A stretch of DNA of 64,000 bases, from the NCBI RefSeq assembly GCF_964204645.1, contig NC_134032.1, positions 12,332,275 through 12,396,274 of the forward strand, read 5' to 3'. The DNA is from Tubulanus polymorphus. Lineage: Eukaryota > Nemertea > Palaeonemertea > Tubulaniformes > Tubulanidae. The translations under genes were made by a program, and so were the position numbers. Below, piece after piece: positions 12,101 through 25,400 of this stretch. Each line of letters begins with the position of its first letter. Within the stretch, counting starts at the first letter, position 1. Below the pieces are notes generated by a model, which was not told the origin of the DNA, searched no databases, and saw nothing but the letters and a program-made list of their open reading frames with translations.

Positions 12101-14881
12101 CTATTCACTAACTGTATTATCACATATTCTGCCCGAATTAAATGCTGAATACTCATCCATCCCACGATGCTGTTCCCGCTGCCGCAGAAGATGATGATTG
12201 AAATCCCAACACCCCCATGCCCTCCTGTCCCTTATCAATTAGGACTCGAAAATTAGTTTAAATGATATATTGTAATTCTAGGGCGATGCTGCAACAGCTG
12301 ATGAAATAAATGATGTAAGATTTATCCATCAATCTTCTCGTAACCCTCCCGTGTGTGTTTGTGTCTGTGAAATACTAACTTTTCTTGTCTCCGTAGAATT
12401 TACTAATAACTAGAAACTGACAATAAACTAGTTTATCTATTACTCTAGATATCAGTTTTAGTTATACCGGCACAGACAGTGTTAACATGAACCTAAAATA
12501 CATGAACTTATTGTATTTTTGTTTTAACCTGTGGAGTTAATTGAAGTATTAATCAATTAACTAAACCCAACAACTGCAGGTTGATTCAATTATTAGTCTA
12601 TGCATCTCCAGAATTTATAGCTAGCATATTCTTGTAGTAGTGTCCCCCATCTTGCCCGGCATAGACATCATGTACTGGGATGATCTCCCCACTCAGTGCC
12701 ACTGTTTTATACGTTTGATATTTCAAGTCTCTTTAGTCTTAATTGTCAAATTTAACTCTTAAACATGTGGAACTGGGTTCTGTTCTCGTGAAGTAGTAAT
12801 ATGTACATGACATTTTGAACGCGCTTCCATTCAAAAATATGTTTACTTCTAGAGAATACATGGTATATATTCAATGACTGTCAACTTGGTTGATGTAACA
12901 TTTCTAGCAAACATTGATCAGCAGATTTTGTCTCCTCATTTGTAAAATATGCACCTTCCGGCCACTTTGAACTATCCCCCTCCCCCTCTTCGCTGCTGGT
13001 ACTTCCTTTTCTGGTGTTAGTCTGCACTATGCACGATGATTTTTATAATAAATGAAAACGCTCTTAATATTAAATCATGTATAATGATTCTCACAGGATC
13101 GAGGGATTCGAATCTGATAATCTCACGTTTGAATCCTTCGAGGAAATTCTTTGTTGCACCAATCACCAAGTATTATTTCATTCACCCACAGCAGGGATTC
13201 GAACCTGATGAAAAATTCAAATTGTATTCATACGCAATAAATGAATGATCCCCCCATCCATGAATTTGCCAATTATACAACAGGCACTCTAGTCAGTGCC
13301 ATAAGTTTTTGTGACTGCGCGTGTACCCTTGCACTTGGCGCTTGGGTTAATCACAGGCTTTGTGCCATTCCAGAGTCTCAGTGCTGTCAGGTTCAAATCC
13401 CTGCCGAACAAGGTTGCTACTACATGTATTCATTAGTAGTTTCTGGCTCAACTTCTCCAAAAAATATCAAAATGCTCTCTCAAAATCGGAATAAATTTCA
13501 TTTTCATTAAACAAAGATTTTTGTTGTAAAATTACTCTAATTTTTTCGTGAAAACTAGAGATATCAGTTAGTCTGGTCCGACCAGTTATACTGAATGATT
13601 CTCAAACAGAAATCATCGTTATCGGGTTTTTCAATAATTTGTCTTTAATTGTAGAACACGGACGGACAATCGAATGGTCCATCGGATCAATACTCAGCCA
13701 TATCACAGGTCGATCAACTACGTCAGGAACCGGAGAAAATAAAACGCTGGCGAGAAGAACAAAAAGAGAGACTCGAAAAGAAAGGTAGAATAGAAACCTG
13801 AGTTGAATTTCCTCTGTGCCTTGAGTTTAGTACCAATCAAATACTGAGTAAGAATTTGACCAATCAAATAGAGTAAGAATTTGAGTAATAACAGTAGACT
13901 CTGTCTCTTACTGCGGTAAAGTTGAGACTCCATGAAATTCTACCCAAATACGGAATAAGAGTTAGAAAAATCTGAAAAATACAGTTGACTCTGTCTCTAA
14001 CTGTAGTAAAGTTGAGACTGATATAAATTCTATCCCGAGTTGGAGTCAAATACGAAAGAAGGGTTTTGAGAAATACAGTAGATTCTGTCTTAGTTTTAGT
14101 TGAGACTGGAAAAATATTGCCCGGAATTAGTGTCAAATACTGACTAAGAGAAGTCAGTTGAAAAATCAGAAAAAAACAGCACCGGTAAATATGCCGAGTT
14201 TGAGTTATGACGATGTTTATTTAATTTCAGATGAAGAAGCCGAAGAGAAGAAAGAAGCGTGGAGAGTTGTCGCTAAGAAAGAACTTGAAGATTGGTACAA
14301 AAACAGAGAGGAACAGTTACAGAAAGTGAAAGATACAAATCGGTACGAAAATCCTCTTTTCAGTCCCTTACATTCTCTACTTCAGATAAAACTTGTAGCT
14401 TGTTGGGCTGAGCCAAGCTGTACCAAATCTAATAGACTGATTTTGTGGAACTAAATCCCTTTGTCATTTTGGGTCATTCAAAAAGTCTGTAACTCAAAAC
14501 ATTTACTTGATTCCCATTGTGATTGATTTGAATAAGAGTTTCGGAAAAGTGGCCAATTTTTTGGGTGAAAAATTCTAAAATTGGAAGGAAATCATTTGTA
14601 TAAATTTCTGAGGGATTGGTCCAGACAGCAGATTGTTTTCAGGGTTTTCAGCAAATGTGAAAAATTCTGAAAAGCAAAAATTCAATTCTATTTGTTGTAT
14701 GTTTTACAGAGAAAACGAGGTTGCGTTCGTGCAGGAGAGAGACGAGAGCATACCCGGACACGAGTGGGAACGCGTGTGTCGTCTCACCGATTTCAACCCG
14801 AAAAACTCGAAAAATTCGAAAGACGTCTCGCGTTTGAGGTCGATATTGTTACAGTTGAAGCAGACGCCGCTCGTTAGATAG
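9194..14881 (+). CDS. CLTA/CLTB: Clathrin light chain, 7 exons
   Basis: Exons: 9194-9347, 9898-9926, 10529-10588, 12282-12314, 13655-13784, 14231-14342, 14710-14881. They total 690 bp (229 aa plus TAG), all GT-AG and in frame. Family landmarks in order: EEDPAAAFLA (residues 17-26), the clathrin light chain signature; SNGPSDQYSAISQVDQL; a charged helix IKRWREEQKERLEKK with KKELEDWYKNREEQLQK, the coiled coil that binds clathrin heavy chain; and a C-terminus WERVCRLTDFNPK...KDVSRLRSILLQLKQTPLV. The protein regulates triskelion assembly in endocytosis. Invertebrates usually have one light chain gene, so vertebrate A or B cannot be assigned. No neuronal insert exon is seen in the last intron. Confidence 0.96.
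10529..10588 (+). CDS. CLTA/CLTB: Clathrin light chain exon 3, in-frame 60 bp exon
   Basis: A phase 0-0 exon of exactly 20 codons (FAYGRTTSTEEYDEQGFDYL), bounded by TTTCAG and GTAAGA. It lies in the poorly conserved segment between the N-terminal signature and the coiled coil. Its phase allows skipping without a frame change. It is probably real because the codons are GC-rich against an AT-rich background. Confidence 0.75.
10842..11089. mobile_element. GGGTGACCACT-type MITE
   Basis: GGGGTGACCGCTGGCCCGGAAAA at the left mirrors AAAAAGTGGTCACCCTGG at the right. The interior has stretches like GGGGGATTTGATAAATTTTCAG. It is the same superfamily as 24143-24384, 45710-45880 and 53996-54154. It sits in clathrin light chain intron 3. 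Confidence 0.6.
12282..12314 (+). CDS. CLTA/CLTB: Clathrin light chain exon 4, in-frame 33 bp microexon
   Basis: An 11-codon phase 0-0 exon (GDAATADEIND) between TTCTAG and GTAAGA. It is acidic like its neighbours. It could be a cassette exon. The short length makes it less certain than the other exons. Confidence 0.6.
13036..13440. repeat. tRNA-box-B-like repeat fragments
   Basis: The stretch contains GAGGGATTCGAATCTGAT, GCAGGGATTCGAACCTGATG and the inverse-sense TCAGGTTCAAATCCCTG. These motifs are shared with the tandem array at 21470-21960 and with fragments near 42880-43140. No cloverleaf can be drawn, so they are repeat debris and not tRNA genes. Confidence 0.5.
13855..14155. repeat. 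Three-copy tandem repeat, about 100 bp unit
   Basis: ACAGTAGACTCTGTCTCTTAC, then ACAGTTGACTCTGTCTCTAAC, then ACAGTAGATTCTGTCTTAG recur, each followed by AGTTGAGACT. The array fills most of clathrin light chain intron 5. A stray relative lies near 11855. Confidence 0.7.
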
Positions 14882-16149
14882 AGAGAAACCGCCCGCGAGA
14901 AATAGGGATCCAAGAGGAGAGGGTTAAAATCTGTGCGCCGAAGAATAATAGTGACGTTTATTCGATAGAGAAATCTCTGAATGCGAAACGAAAAAAAAAG
15001 ACTTTATCGTGATTTATTGGTTGACGAAAAAAACAACATAATATGATTAATTATAGACTTTTATTAGTTATACTTTATAGCATGATTGAAGTTACATTCC
15101 ATTTATCAGACTCCTCACTCAACAAGTTGCCATCCTTCCCCGCAGGAAAACATGTAAGAAATATTATTAAAATTTGAAGATACTGATAATCTAATAATTG
15201 ATTCTCCTCAAATTTCTTGACCTATTTCGAAATTTTTTCTTTTATGAAGTAAGAACCAACTTTCACTATATGATGGACGCAACACGCAATGTTTTTCTGA
15301 TACCCCTTCTGCCCCTTACTCATTCCTGAATAATGAATTACTCGTCAGATATTTGGAGCCTTCAATCAATCGGTCAGATTCAGTGGTGTTTGTTTAGAAT
15401 TATGGTGAAAATATGTTGCATTTCGATGGTACATCTCATAGTGTAAAAACTAAAAGTGAAAGTTAGATACAGTGTTGTTAAGCCAGGTCTGTAAAACTAT
15501 ATCCAAATCCGCAGTCTTGAATTTCAAAATTGACTTGACGAATGAACTAATTTTTACTGTAGAGGATTTATCTCTAAGCATTATGTAATTGGGACCGGGT
15601 TTATGAAAATCAAATTGTTATTAGATATTGGTTCAAAGTTGACTTGTTCAAATATTGCTGAAAACGGTTGAGTCCAGGTACACTATTTTATTATTTTATA
15701 TCTGGCGGTTCATTTGAACAATCTTGATTGCTCTGGATAGTTCTACACTACATGTATAGTTTGTCTGGTCAAGTTTTATTCCTCAACTGTGAGAAACTGG
15801 TCCTCGCCTTGTTTCAGCGACACAAAGATGTAAGCCTCTAAACATAGAATGACCTTTCTGGGAAGACCCCAAACCCACTTATTTTTGTACTGGGATATCG
15901 AAAAATTCAAACCCGTTCGTGTGACATAGTACGGCTGTTAAGAATGAGGCAAACAGTTTGTTTTATTATTGTAATGATAATAATATATATATTCGTCTAT
16001 ATATTCATGTGTATTTATGTAAATGTGTACGTTGTATGTTGGGCACTGAATAAATAAACAAAAGGTGTGCATCTTAAAAATTTGCTTGTTATTATTGGAT
16101 TGAGTCGTTTGAGGATTTACAGATAGATGGCGAACTAGTTGCACCCGAC
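14882..16149. other. Intergenic / clathrin light chain 3' UTR
   Basis: AT-rich sequence after the clathrin stop codon. AATAAATAAAC at about 16048 and several ATTAAA sites are possible polyadenylation signals. No other gene is recognised. Confidence 0.5.
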
Positions 16150-16287
16150 TTGCGGTCATGCCGTGGTTGTGATTGGTCGATGGTTAATGCTAATCGGTGA
16201 CGTCGTGCCAGTGAATATGGCGCCCGGCCAGATATCTAGGATTCATCTTTAACACGGGAGGAGTAACTAAATTCTTAATTTTCAGCG
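16150..16287 (+). promoter_or_regulatory. Candidate SLC20 promoter and non-coding first exon
   Basis: A GC-rich island with an inverted CCAAT box (GATTGGTCGATGG), a CRE-like TGACGTCG, and AATATGGCGCC resembling the downstream YY1-type element of housekeeping promoters. It ends in TTTCAGCG|GTAAGA, a good donor at 16288. The first coding exon of the phosphate transporter is 3.2 kb downstream. The link is inferred. Confidence 0.4.
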
Positions 16288-18754
16288 GTAAGACTTTTTC
16301 AATCGACTTCAAACTTATCTATATTGGATATAACTTTGTAGCGCCTCGACTGAGCTGGAATTTGGTGCCATACGTGGTACCGTATCCGTTTTACAGCCCT
16401 TAAATCGACACCGGAGTTCGGGCAACCACGTTTTTTTCAGGCGATTGATTATCCCCAATTAAGTTTTATTCGTACAGATTCATCGAAAAATCGCATTATT
16501 TTGAATTGTCAGTCGTTTTTTATTTCAAGTTTCAAAAATCAGGATTGGTTGTTGTTTGTGGCATCTCTTTTATCGTGCTAATTATGCCAATAAAGAGCAC
16601 TACACGTGCTGAATGTGTGATAGTAAGTAGTGCTCGGGGGTCAATACGGACGGGCAAGAATCGATCGTTTTCTCTAGTTTCGTGGTTTCAAACCTTAAAT
16701 TTGCTTGATCTAGTAATTTCATATTTAAGGAAATTAAGTAGTGTTAGATGCGTTTAATTGAAAGGCTGATACTTAGAAAATACTCTTCTAATTCTTGATC
16801 TGAAGTCCCCATCGGGCGCCTCTTCTGGCTCATCAGCGGCTTTATTGGTTCCCGGCAGCGCGGGAATTACGAAACAAAGAAATATTCACTTTCCCTATAT
16901 CGTGAACCAATTAAGATTCAAGCCTTCAGATACAAAACTTGCCCAGATTTTTCAGTGCTCAACCCACCAAAACTGCTCGAATGGAATGAAAAATATTTCA
17001 GCCTTCTTAGATCAAGGCAAACAAAGGAATTTAACTCTTTGAAAATGAGAATAAAAACAAACCAAAAGCGTGGTCCTCATTAGCATATTTCATAAACACC
17101 CTTCAAAATCTTCTCTCAAATTGGAAGAATTAATCTTGAGGACCTTAAATCTCTAAAATGAATTTGAGAAGCTTTTTTTGAAACTCCCCAGAAATTATTT
17201 ATTTTGTAATAATGATAATAAAATTAACCCCTTGATTTTCTGACACCTTATTCCAGAGGGTCAGTTGTTCAGATATAACCAGTAGGCTTATAGTGACAAT
17301 AAGAATGGCATTGTTGCCACAGCATTTGTTCTAATGGATAACTTTTGAGTGACCCCCGATCAGCTGGGACTGGTTTTATGGACGTTTTTTGCCAGGTATT
17401 TTTAACTATTAACCCGGGGTTGACTTGCCTATCAGGTAGTCACTCTGATAAACCGAACTAGGATTATGAGTTTATAAGTCATAAAAACACGTATCATGAT
17501 TTTTATCAATTCTAGAGATTTTGTTCCATATACAGTTCACAGATGTGTTCACTGATCGACAAATCACACAGCTTTGTATACTTTAGACATCGGACTTTCG
17601 ATCTATTTATTTTTAAGAACCAGATTTCGTGATTCTTCGATTGATTTTGACTCGGGTTTGTTGTCCGTTATCTTTGCGCTTCACTAATGTTGTCACTTTT
17701 CGTTCACGTCGAATTTCGGAATGAGAAATTTCACATGACTTAAATCGCTAATCATAGCTGCTGTTTTGTAAAGGTCTGACTGTTATTTTATATGCTCGAA
17801 ATCGCGAAGCCGCCACACACTCGCTGGCTTCTAGTTAGGCTACATATGTTACACGTTTCTGGTTTATTCAGTCTTTCAGCAGAGTCGGTAAGCCACAGTA
17901 CAATTATTAAATTGGCCTATTGCGAAAATTTTCTTTTCCCTCTGAATTTGAATTTTTCTTTTTTTTTCTTTTTCGGAAAGATTTAGTCAAAAGAGTTCAC
18001 TAGTAGAAAAGTTTTTTCTATCAAAAAGCATACTTATTCTTTTTTAGTAAGCTTATTTCTGCTTTTTGAGAAAAAAAAAACTTTACTATCTATTCGACAT
18101 TTTATACTATAATTTTTTTGTCTAGATTTGTCGCGGTTGACTTTTTTCAGGAAAGACTTAACAAAGTACGGAGAGCTCACTTGTGAAATTTTTGTGGCCG
18201 TTCTTGAATGTTCAGAAATCGAGCCACGTCATATGAAATTGAATCTTGAAGTTTTTTTCCTCGATTCAATTCTCGAGCACTTTTTCAAATGTTATCGGGA
18301 AAAACCTTTTCAATTAGGCCTAAGTGGTTCATTTAGAGATATGATTTGTGGTAGAAACTCTAATATGAAAGTAAATGTTTTGATAATTTGGGTTCAAATT
18401 ATCTAAATATTGAACAAGTTGCTCTAATGTTCAAGGCAAGCTATCTCATTAGAGAGGCATGTTTCTTATTTACGATTACTTGGAAATGATGGCATTAATC
18501 AGAGATATGTCTTTCAGAAACAATATTTTCAAGTGTTGAGTTTTGTTCGTCGGTATTTTATTTTTAGTTGACCGAAAAAATTATAAGAGAACAATATTGT
18601 TAATTCGATTAATAAGGTAGGATTAGTGTCAGTGTTTTGTTGAAAGTTGACCGATGCAGCTCCAAATGTCTTGGTTGAATTTCTGTACATGTGAAGTCAG
18701 GCCTATCAAAGTTTGCCGATAAAATGTTATGAAGGTTAGGTTTCGGTCTGCAGG

Positions 18755-18995
18755 GTAATCCTGGTTAGAACCCGGCGTATTTTTACGAATCCGTGTAGGT
18801 TACGATTGAGTCGAATGTCTGAGGAGGTTGCAGGGTCGGGGCTATAGATTGATATAGATTGATTGGTTTTTTTCCGAAAATCATAATTGTCTCGATTAGA
18901 ACCCTGTGTATTTTTACGATTCCGTGTAGGTTAAGATTGTGTTGAGGGTTGCATGGTCCGCACTATAGATTGATACCTGGTTTTTTTTCCAAAAT
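18755..18995. repeat. Two-copy tandem repeat, about 135 bp unit
   Basis: TTAGAACCC(G/T)G(C/T)GTATTTTTACGA followed by TCCGTGTAGGTTA and CTATAGATTGATA occurs twice in direct order, separated by GGTTTTTTTCC. It lies upstream of the SLC20 start codon, probably in a 5' UTR intron. Confidence 0.65.
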
Positions 18996-19118
18996 CCTAA
19001 CAAAACGATGAATTTGAAATATATTTTATGTGTTTAAGTTGAAATTCTGCCGTTTTATGAAATCTTTGAATTATTTCTTGAAAATAATGTTTTTATTCCT
19101 CTCATCTGCTATTTTCAG

Positions 19119-19450
19119 GTTTGACGTCTGCTCAACGACCTCAGGGACTTTCTACTCAGAAAATATTGAATTCAGTATGAAAACTATCGCGTTAAAACTT
19201 GTCGATCACAATTCGAAACCGAGCGACGACGTTTTACGATCGGGCCAACGGATTTTAAGTAGATAGCGTCGAGCCTTGCGCGTCAACGGCAACGATTCAA
19301 ATATATATATATATATCTATATATTGACAGGATCTACGACAACAGGGTGCGTTCTACTACTTAGAAAAAAGGAAAAAAACTCCGAAAAAAAAAACGCTGT
19401 GATTCTTTTTAACTTATAGATATTTATTTCAAATAATTCACGAATTCAAG
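19119..19450 (+). other. Candidate SLC20 5' UTR exon
   Basis: CTGCTATTTTCAG|GTTTGACG at 19119 is a strong acceptor. The following 150 bp is CpG-rich and open (an upstream frame containing SMKTIALKLVDH ends at TAG 19264-19266). A (TA)n-like stretch follows near 19303. A second possible acceptor, AACTTATAG, lies about 30 bp before the start codon, so the exon might be split. Nothing identifies the short upstream frame. Confidence 0.35.
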
Positions 19451-22400
19451 ATGGCTACTATTGCGCAAACGACCGCTTCGACTATATCGGCCGCCGTTAC
19501 GACGGCCATTGACTCGATCGCGACGACAGTAGCTAGCGGCGATGCCCCGCTCATCCCGCCCGAGTTCATATGGATGGTCGTCGTAGGGTTTATCGTGGCG
19601 TTTTGTTTGGCGTTTGGAATCGGCGCGAATGACGTGGCGAATTCGTTCGGTACGGCTGTTGGTGCGAAGGTTTTAACGCTGTACCAGGCATGCGCCTTGG
19701 CGTCGGTGTTCGAGTTGGCGGGAGCTATTTTATTAGGTATGTATTTCTTGTTTTGTTCTCTCATTCCCCCTCCCCTCCCCATGCCCCCTCTCCTCCCACT
19801 CTCTCTTCTCTTCCTCTTCAGGGGCCAGTTGCTGAAAAGTTTAAGTTAACCTGCGGACAAATGCCATAGTAACAATGAAGTTTTGATTGTCACAATGTCA
19901 ACTATCAACTGGTCAACTCTGACCAACTTTTGAGCAACTTACCCCCTGGTTGTCAAATATTTTCTCTCTTCCTATTCAAGTCACGAAATCTTTTCAATTA
20001 CTTTACTTTACCGCTGCATCAATAATAGAATGAAAAATACTTGTTCTACTTTATCGAGTTAGCCAGCAACAGCAACAATTTTTAAATCAGAATTGATGTA
20101 CACACATGCCTGGATGAATTTATATTCCGGTGTATTTGTAATGCATTTTTAAATGATTTTCGACACCAAATTTCTATGAAAACAATGCCCGAAGCCAAAT
20201 GCGATTTAACCTGAAATATGAATTATTCATGGCAAGAATGGAATTTATGTTAAATTCGTCGAGAGGGGATTAGAAATGTTTAATGTACATAATCGACGAT
20301 ATTGAGGCTAACAGTGAAGTACAAATATCTATTTCGATACAGATAGGGCCTATTTGTGAAAATAACCTCAAGATTGTATAGTAGTTACTCGGTTATAGAA
20401 TTGAAATGGAATCCGATGCTGTTAGATAAAGCCGTGATCGCCACTGAGTCATTGGTTTTTATTCGGCCACTTTCTAAGTGAAACTAAGATCGTTTGAAAG
20501 TCATGACTCTTCGATCACAGATCGTATCGATGAGAATATTCTTCAGACCGAGTTCATCGTAGAATCAGTCGTGTTTAAACACGAGAAAGTTTTAAATTTG
20601 TCTTCAAACTATTATTGTGAAGCCATGTGTTTTAAGTGTTGAAATTAAGATCGTGTTTGTAAGTCGTCACTTTTCGGTCACGGTTAGTATCGATGAGAAT
20701 ATTCTTCTCACCGAGTTCGTCGTAGATGATGATTAAAATCAGTTGTGTTTTAAACGAGAAAGTAACGCCGTATCGTCGGTTCAATTGTTTTGCAAAATGA
20801 ATCGCGGAACTGAAACTAAGATCGAATGTGGTCACTCTTCGGTCACAGTTTGTATCGATGTGAATATTCTTCCGACCGAGTTCATCGTAGATGATTTAAA
20901 TCAGTTGCGTTTAAAACTTAAGAAAGTTACATAGTACGATCGGTTCAGGACAATTCAAATCGTGAAGCCATTTTTTAGGTCTTATGTATCCTATCAGGAT
21001 ACGATCCTATGAAGCCCCTATCAGGCCGTGTCCTGGGGGGACTTCTTCAAACCTAGCGTGTTACTAGACTGATACTAACATCATTGTGAAGTGGGAAAAT
21101 TTTCTGTTTGAGCCACAATGTCTTGTGCAAGGTCGTTAACATGCATACATTGTTCTTATTACTGTGTGAATACCGAAATCGCGCTATATTGATTCATGGC
21201 ATTATAATCATTTCTCTAATGGGTGGCTTCCGTCGGTCTCGGATTTCTGCACCGGGAAAATCTTTCGGCTGTCGAAGGTTTTTAACGCTTCATTTTTCGA
21301 TGGTTTTATTTTCCAGGTTCGAAAGTTTCCGACACTATACGAAAAGGCATTATAGATATTGAACCTTATAACGGTACTGAGGAAGTACTCATGGTTGGAA
21401 ATGTGGCTGCTTTAACAGGTAAACAAACCTACGTTACTAGAATTGTCCATAGAGCGTTCGACTCTGGCATTTATACCGTTATGGCCTCATGAGACTGGGA
21501 TTTGGACCTGATGGCATTGTGAGACTGGCATTCGAACTTGATGATATCATGAGACTGTCACAGTACAAACCCCTGCCCTAGTAGACACATCCTCCCCTCA
21601 CAGGGAATGTACCTGTTTGTATCGTGCGATTCTGTCACATTACAAACCCCTGCCCTGGTAGACACATCCTCCCTCACAGAGATTTGAACCTGATTGTATC
21701 ATGAGACTGTCACAGTACAAACCACTGTCCTAGTAGACATAACCTCCCTCACAGAGATTTGAACCTGATAGCATCATGAGACTCTGTCACAGTACAAACC
21801 ACTGTCCTAGTAGACATAACCTCCCTCACAGATTTGAACCTTATAGCATCATGACACGCTGTCACAGTACCAAAGAAGAGATTTGATCGTGATGCTATTG
21901 TTTAACTGCCACAGTACAAGCCCTTTCCTAGTAGACACATCCTCCCTCACAGGCATTCATATCTGATGACATCATCAGAGAATCCCTGGTATGATCATTT
22001 TGTGAGTAATGTGGTCGTGCTTGTTCTCAATGTTAAAAATAGTATAAATTCACCTCTTATCACCCGGTATTATCAGGTATTATCTGGTATTATCAGTGTT
22101 ATTATAATCGCTTATCTCTATAAGATAATCACCCTGGACTGTGGTGTGTGTTGGTTCAACCTCTGATCGATAAGCCTGCGTTAAACTGACCCCCGGCTGT
22201 CGGGGCACTTCGAATTAATCATCGTTCAAATATTTTGGTGTCAATGTGCGATTAAGCCCGCTTAGCGCGTAATTAATAAGGACCCCGATGAAATATATCC
22301 GGTGAAATGTATCCGGTTTATGAAAACTCTCAATAAAACATCGCATTTTAACATCCATTTATGTAAAGACGGATTGTAAACAATATCTGTATTGTGGATA

Positions 22401-25400
22401 AAAATCCTGATTTACACTGATCTGAATAAAGCCGGTTTGACTGGTAATTTGTCATGGCGTTTAAAACTAGATTCAAATCGGAATTATTCGTCGAAAATAG
22501 CTATTTTACCGAATACCGGTAATTTGTCATGGCGTTTAAAACTAGATTCAAATCGGAATTATTCGTCGAAAATAGCTATTTTACCGAATACCGGTAATTT
22601 GTCATGGCGTTTAAAACTAGATTCAAATCAGAATTATTCGTCGAAAATAGCTATTTTACCGAATACCTATGAGGTAAAAACGGTGATGATATTTATTCGC
22701 CGTATAAAATGTAATCGCAAACAAGGCATGACACAACGTGGCTGGATGCTTGGAAAGCCGATAGAGGGCCGTGTTCCGTAGGGCTCCACGCACCCGCTGA
22801 AAACGGAACCATCAACGCTTAATGAAAATTAGATTTAAGATTAGTTAAACACGGTTTCTTCCTTTGTCCCTCGATGACCATATTTCTGAAGTGACCAGTC
22901 CCGGGGTAGAATACCCCCTCCCCCTACCTGGGAGTGTCGGGTGTATTAACCTCGTATGTTGATTGTGATGAGAGGTATAGTGCTTGTACAGATAACTCGG
23001 CAGAAAGCTAAATGCTAGTCTATTCTAATTATAGAAATATATATCGAAAAATATTCCACCACCGAGCCAGAGTCATTTAGAACCAGGAAGTTGGAACTTT
23101 TCAGATCTGGAGCAAACTTGCAACCATTCTAGATCAGAAAACATGATTTTTCCCTCAATTTTCTAATGGTTTTGAAGTTGCCGGGAATAGGCTTTTCAAA
23201 TAAGGTGCGAATAGGGTTGAGATAAAGGATAGGTTTTATAAGGAGGTCCCTTTGAAGTGAAGGAGCGCTTAGTTTTGAGACAATATCGAAGTAACTATAT
23301 GCAGCCCCTAATATACCTGGTATAGGGTTACTGATGTACACAAAACATACATCATCGTAAAAATACTTTCTGTTTGTTTAGATCAGATACTTTGGATATA
23401 GGAAGATATGGTGAACGCATTTCCTAGAAGGATGGCCTAGTTAGTGAGGGAAATATAGCTTGCAACTCCTAGAACATTGCCCTTGGGAACTACAGTGCCA
23501 GGAATTTGCCAAATATTGCGCATGAAAATATTCTTCAGACTGAGTTCGTAGATGGTTAAAATCAGTCACAAGAAAGTTACACAGTATCATTGGTTCAATT
23601 GTCTTCAAAATCAATCGTAGCACGAAGCCACATTTTGGTTTCGACTGCATAGGGATGACTCCCGAGAATAGCGTCCCATTAGTGGGTGGCTCCGGGTGGA
23701 ATTTGGTTTTAGCTTAGGACGTACATCGTGAAAAATTCTTTTCTGGAATGAAGTCATGACTAAAGATGAACTCGACTGTAGATTCGAGGGACATGAAATC
23801 CACATTTGTGAAAGGTCATGAAGTATGCCAGGATAATTTCCCGATTTAAACTTCATGCTTTCTGTTTTCGTATATTTTCAGGGTCTTGTTGTTGGTTGCT
23901 GGTGGCAACGTTTTTACGAGTACCGGTGAGCGGTACGCACAGTATTGTTGGCGCGACTGTTGGATTCGCGCTGGTCGCCCACGGGGCGAAGGGTATCCAT
24001 TGGGCTAAAGTCGGGCTGATCGGTAAGTGTATACTCCAACATGTTCGATATTTTTTTCGGCTTCACCAAAGTCAATGGGTGGGTGGCCCCAGGATTTTTC
24101 TAACAGGGTCGAACATCACCTTAAAAAGGGCCAAATCCATTTCAGGGTGGCGCCACTGATCTGGAGAAATCTAGAAAAAAATCTGAAAAACCTTGAAAAC
24201 CTTGAAAACTCAGGGAATTTGGATGTTATTATTGACCGTGTGTTTCTTATTGAAAAAATGAATGAGTTGTAACATTTTAATCCTAGAAATTTCTCCCATT
24301 CACTCAGGAATTTTGTGTCAGTCACATGGACAAATTGAGGAAAAATCTCAGGGGATTTGTAAATGAGCAGAAAGTGGTCGACCTGCGCTAGATTCTTCCA
24401 CACACTGCGCGTGAGCTCCTTTTTTAGGAGCAATGCGCAATTTGTTTTGTAGATAAATATGTTCATTATTTCAAAAGTCTGGATAGAGTGGCGCCCGGAT
24501 ACTTGTCGCTTACATCTGGCTGAACTGATAAGATAATCAAACACTATAATTCAGCCTTAGTCATTTCAAAGCGTCGGACCATCTTGGACGCGCGATCGTG
24601 CTTGATCAGGTACTCGGACTATCTGATATTCCAACTCGCCGAGTCCTTAGATATTGGATATATGGCGATAACGGAAGTTTGCCCTGTCAGACGGACTGAC
24701 TGACCGATTGACCGATTGATTTGATATCGAACGGTTTTTCAGCTGTATTCAAGTTTACAGACTTTCCTCTGATTTTTAGGAACTCGTTCGCCGTCAGCTG
24801 TCACTAATACGTAACAACTGTATTCGCTTTGATTCTATTGTGCGTCTGCTGTGACAGCTCGCAGAGTAGTGGCGTTCTCCGTTGTCAACGGCGACACTTT
24901 GTTAATTTTCTTCGCAAATAGAATTTTCGAAGAATTCAAACTTTGTTATCATCTGGAGGCATTTGTTTTGATTCTGTCGATTCGAAAATTTTAACGAAAC
25001 GAGCTAAAAAGCAACGGAAGGTCGTCGCTCTGCGAGTAGATTTTAAGAATTCAAAGACACACACAAGAATTATTAATCCATTTCTAATCCGACTAATGCA
25101 ATAACAATCTCTTAAATTCTGGCATTAATCCAGGGATAATCATTGACATTCTTTGGCAATTTTAAGAACTTTAAGCATTCGTTGCTTGTCCTCAATCTAA
25201 TAAGGTCGAATGGGGGGAGGTGTACTTATATAAGAAATAAAGCACAGTGGTTTCGTACCTTAACTTAAAGGCCGACTTCAAGTATAAAGGCCCATCATCT
25301 GTCAGACATGGCATTATCTCTGAACCCATGGAGCAGTCAAGAGCTCCAGCGTTGAAACTGGTATTTCCCTAATATCTCTGTCATTTAACCGATTTGGACC

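Noticed and set aside
22392-22781. 129-codon frame with a 25-residue repeat
   Set aside because: It is the 75 bp tandem repeat inside an SLC20 intron, without splice sites or similarity.
24116-24544. 142-codon minus-strand frame
   Set aside because: It largely coincides with the MITE at 24143-24384 and lies within an SLC20 intron.
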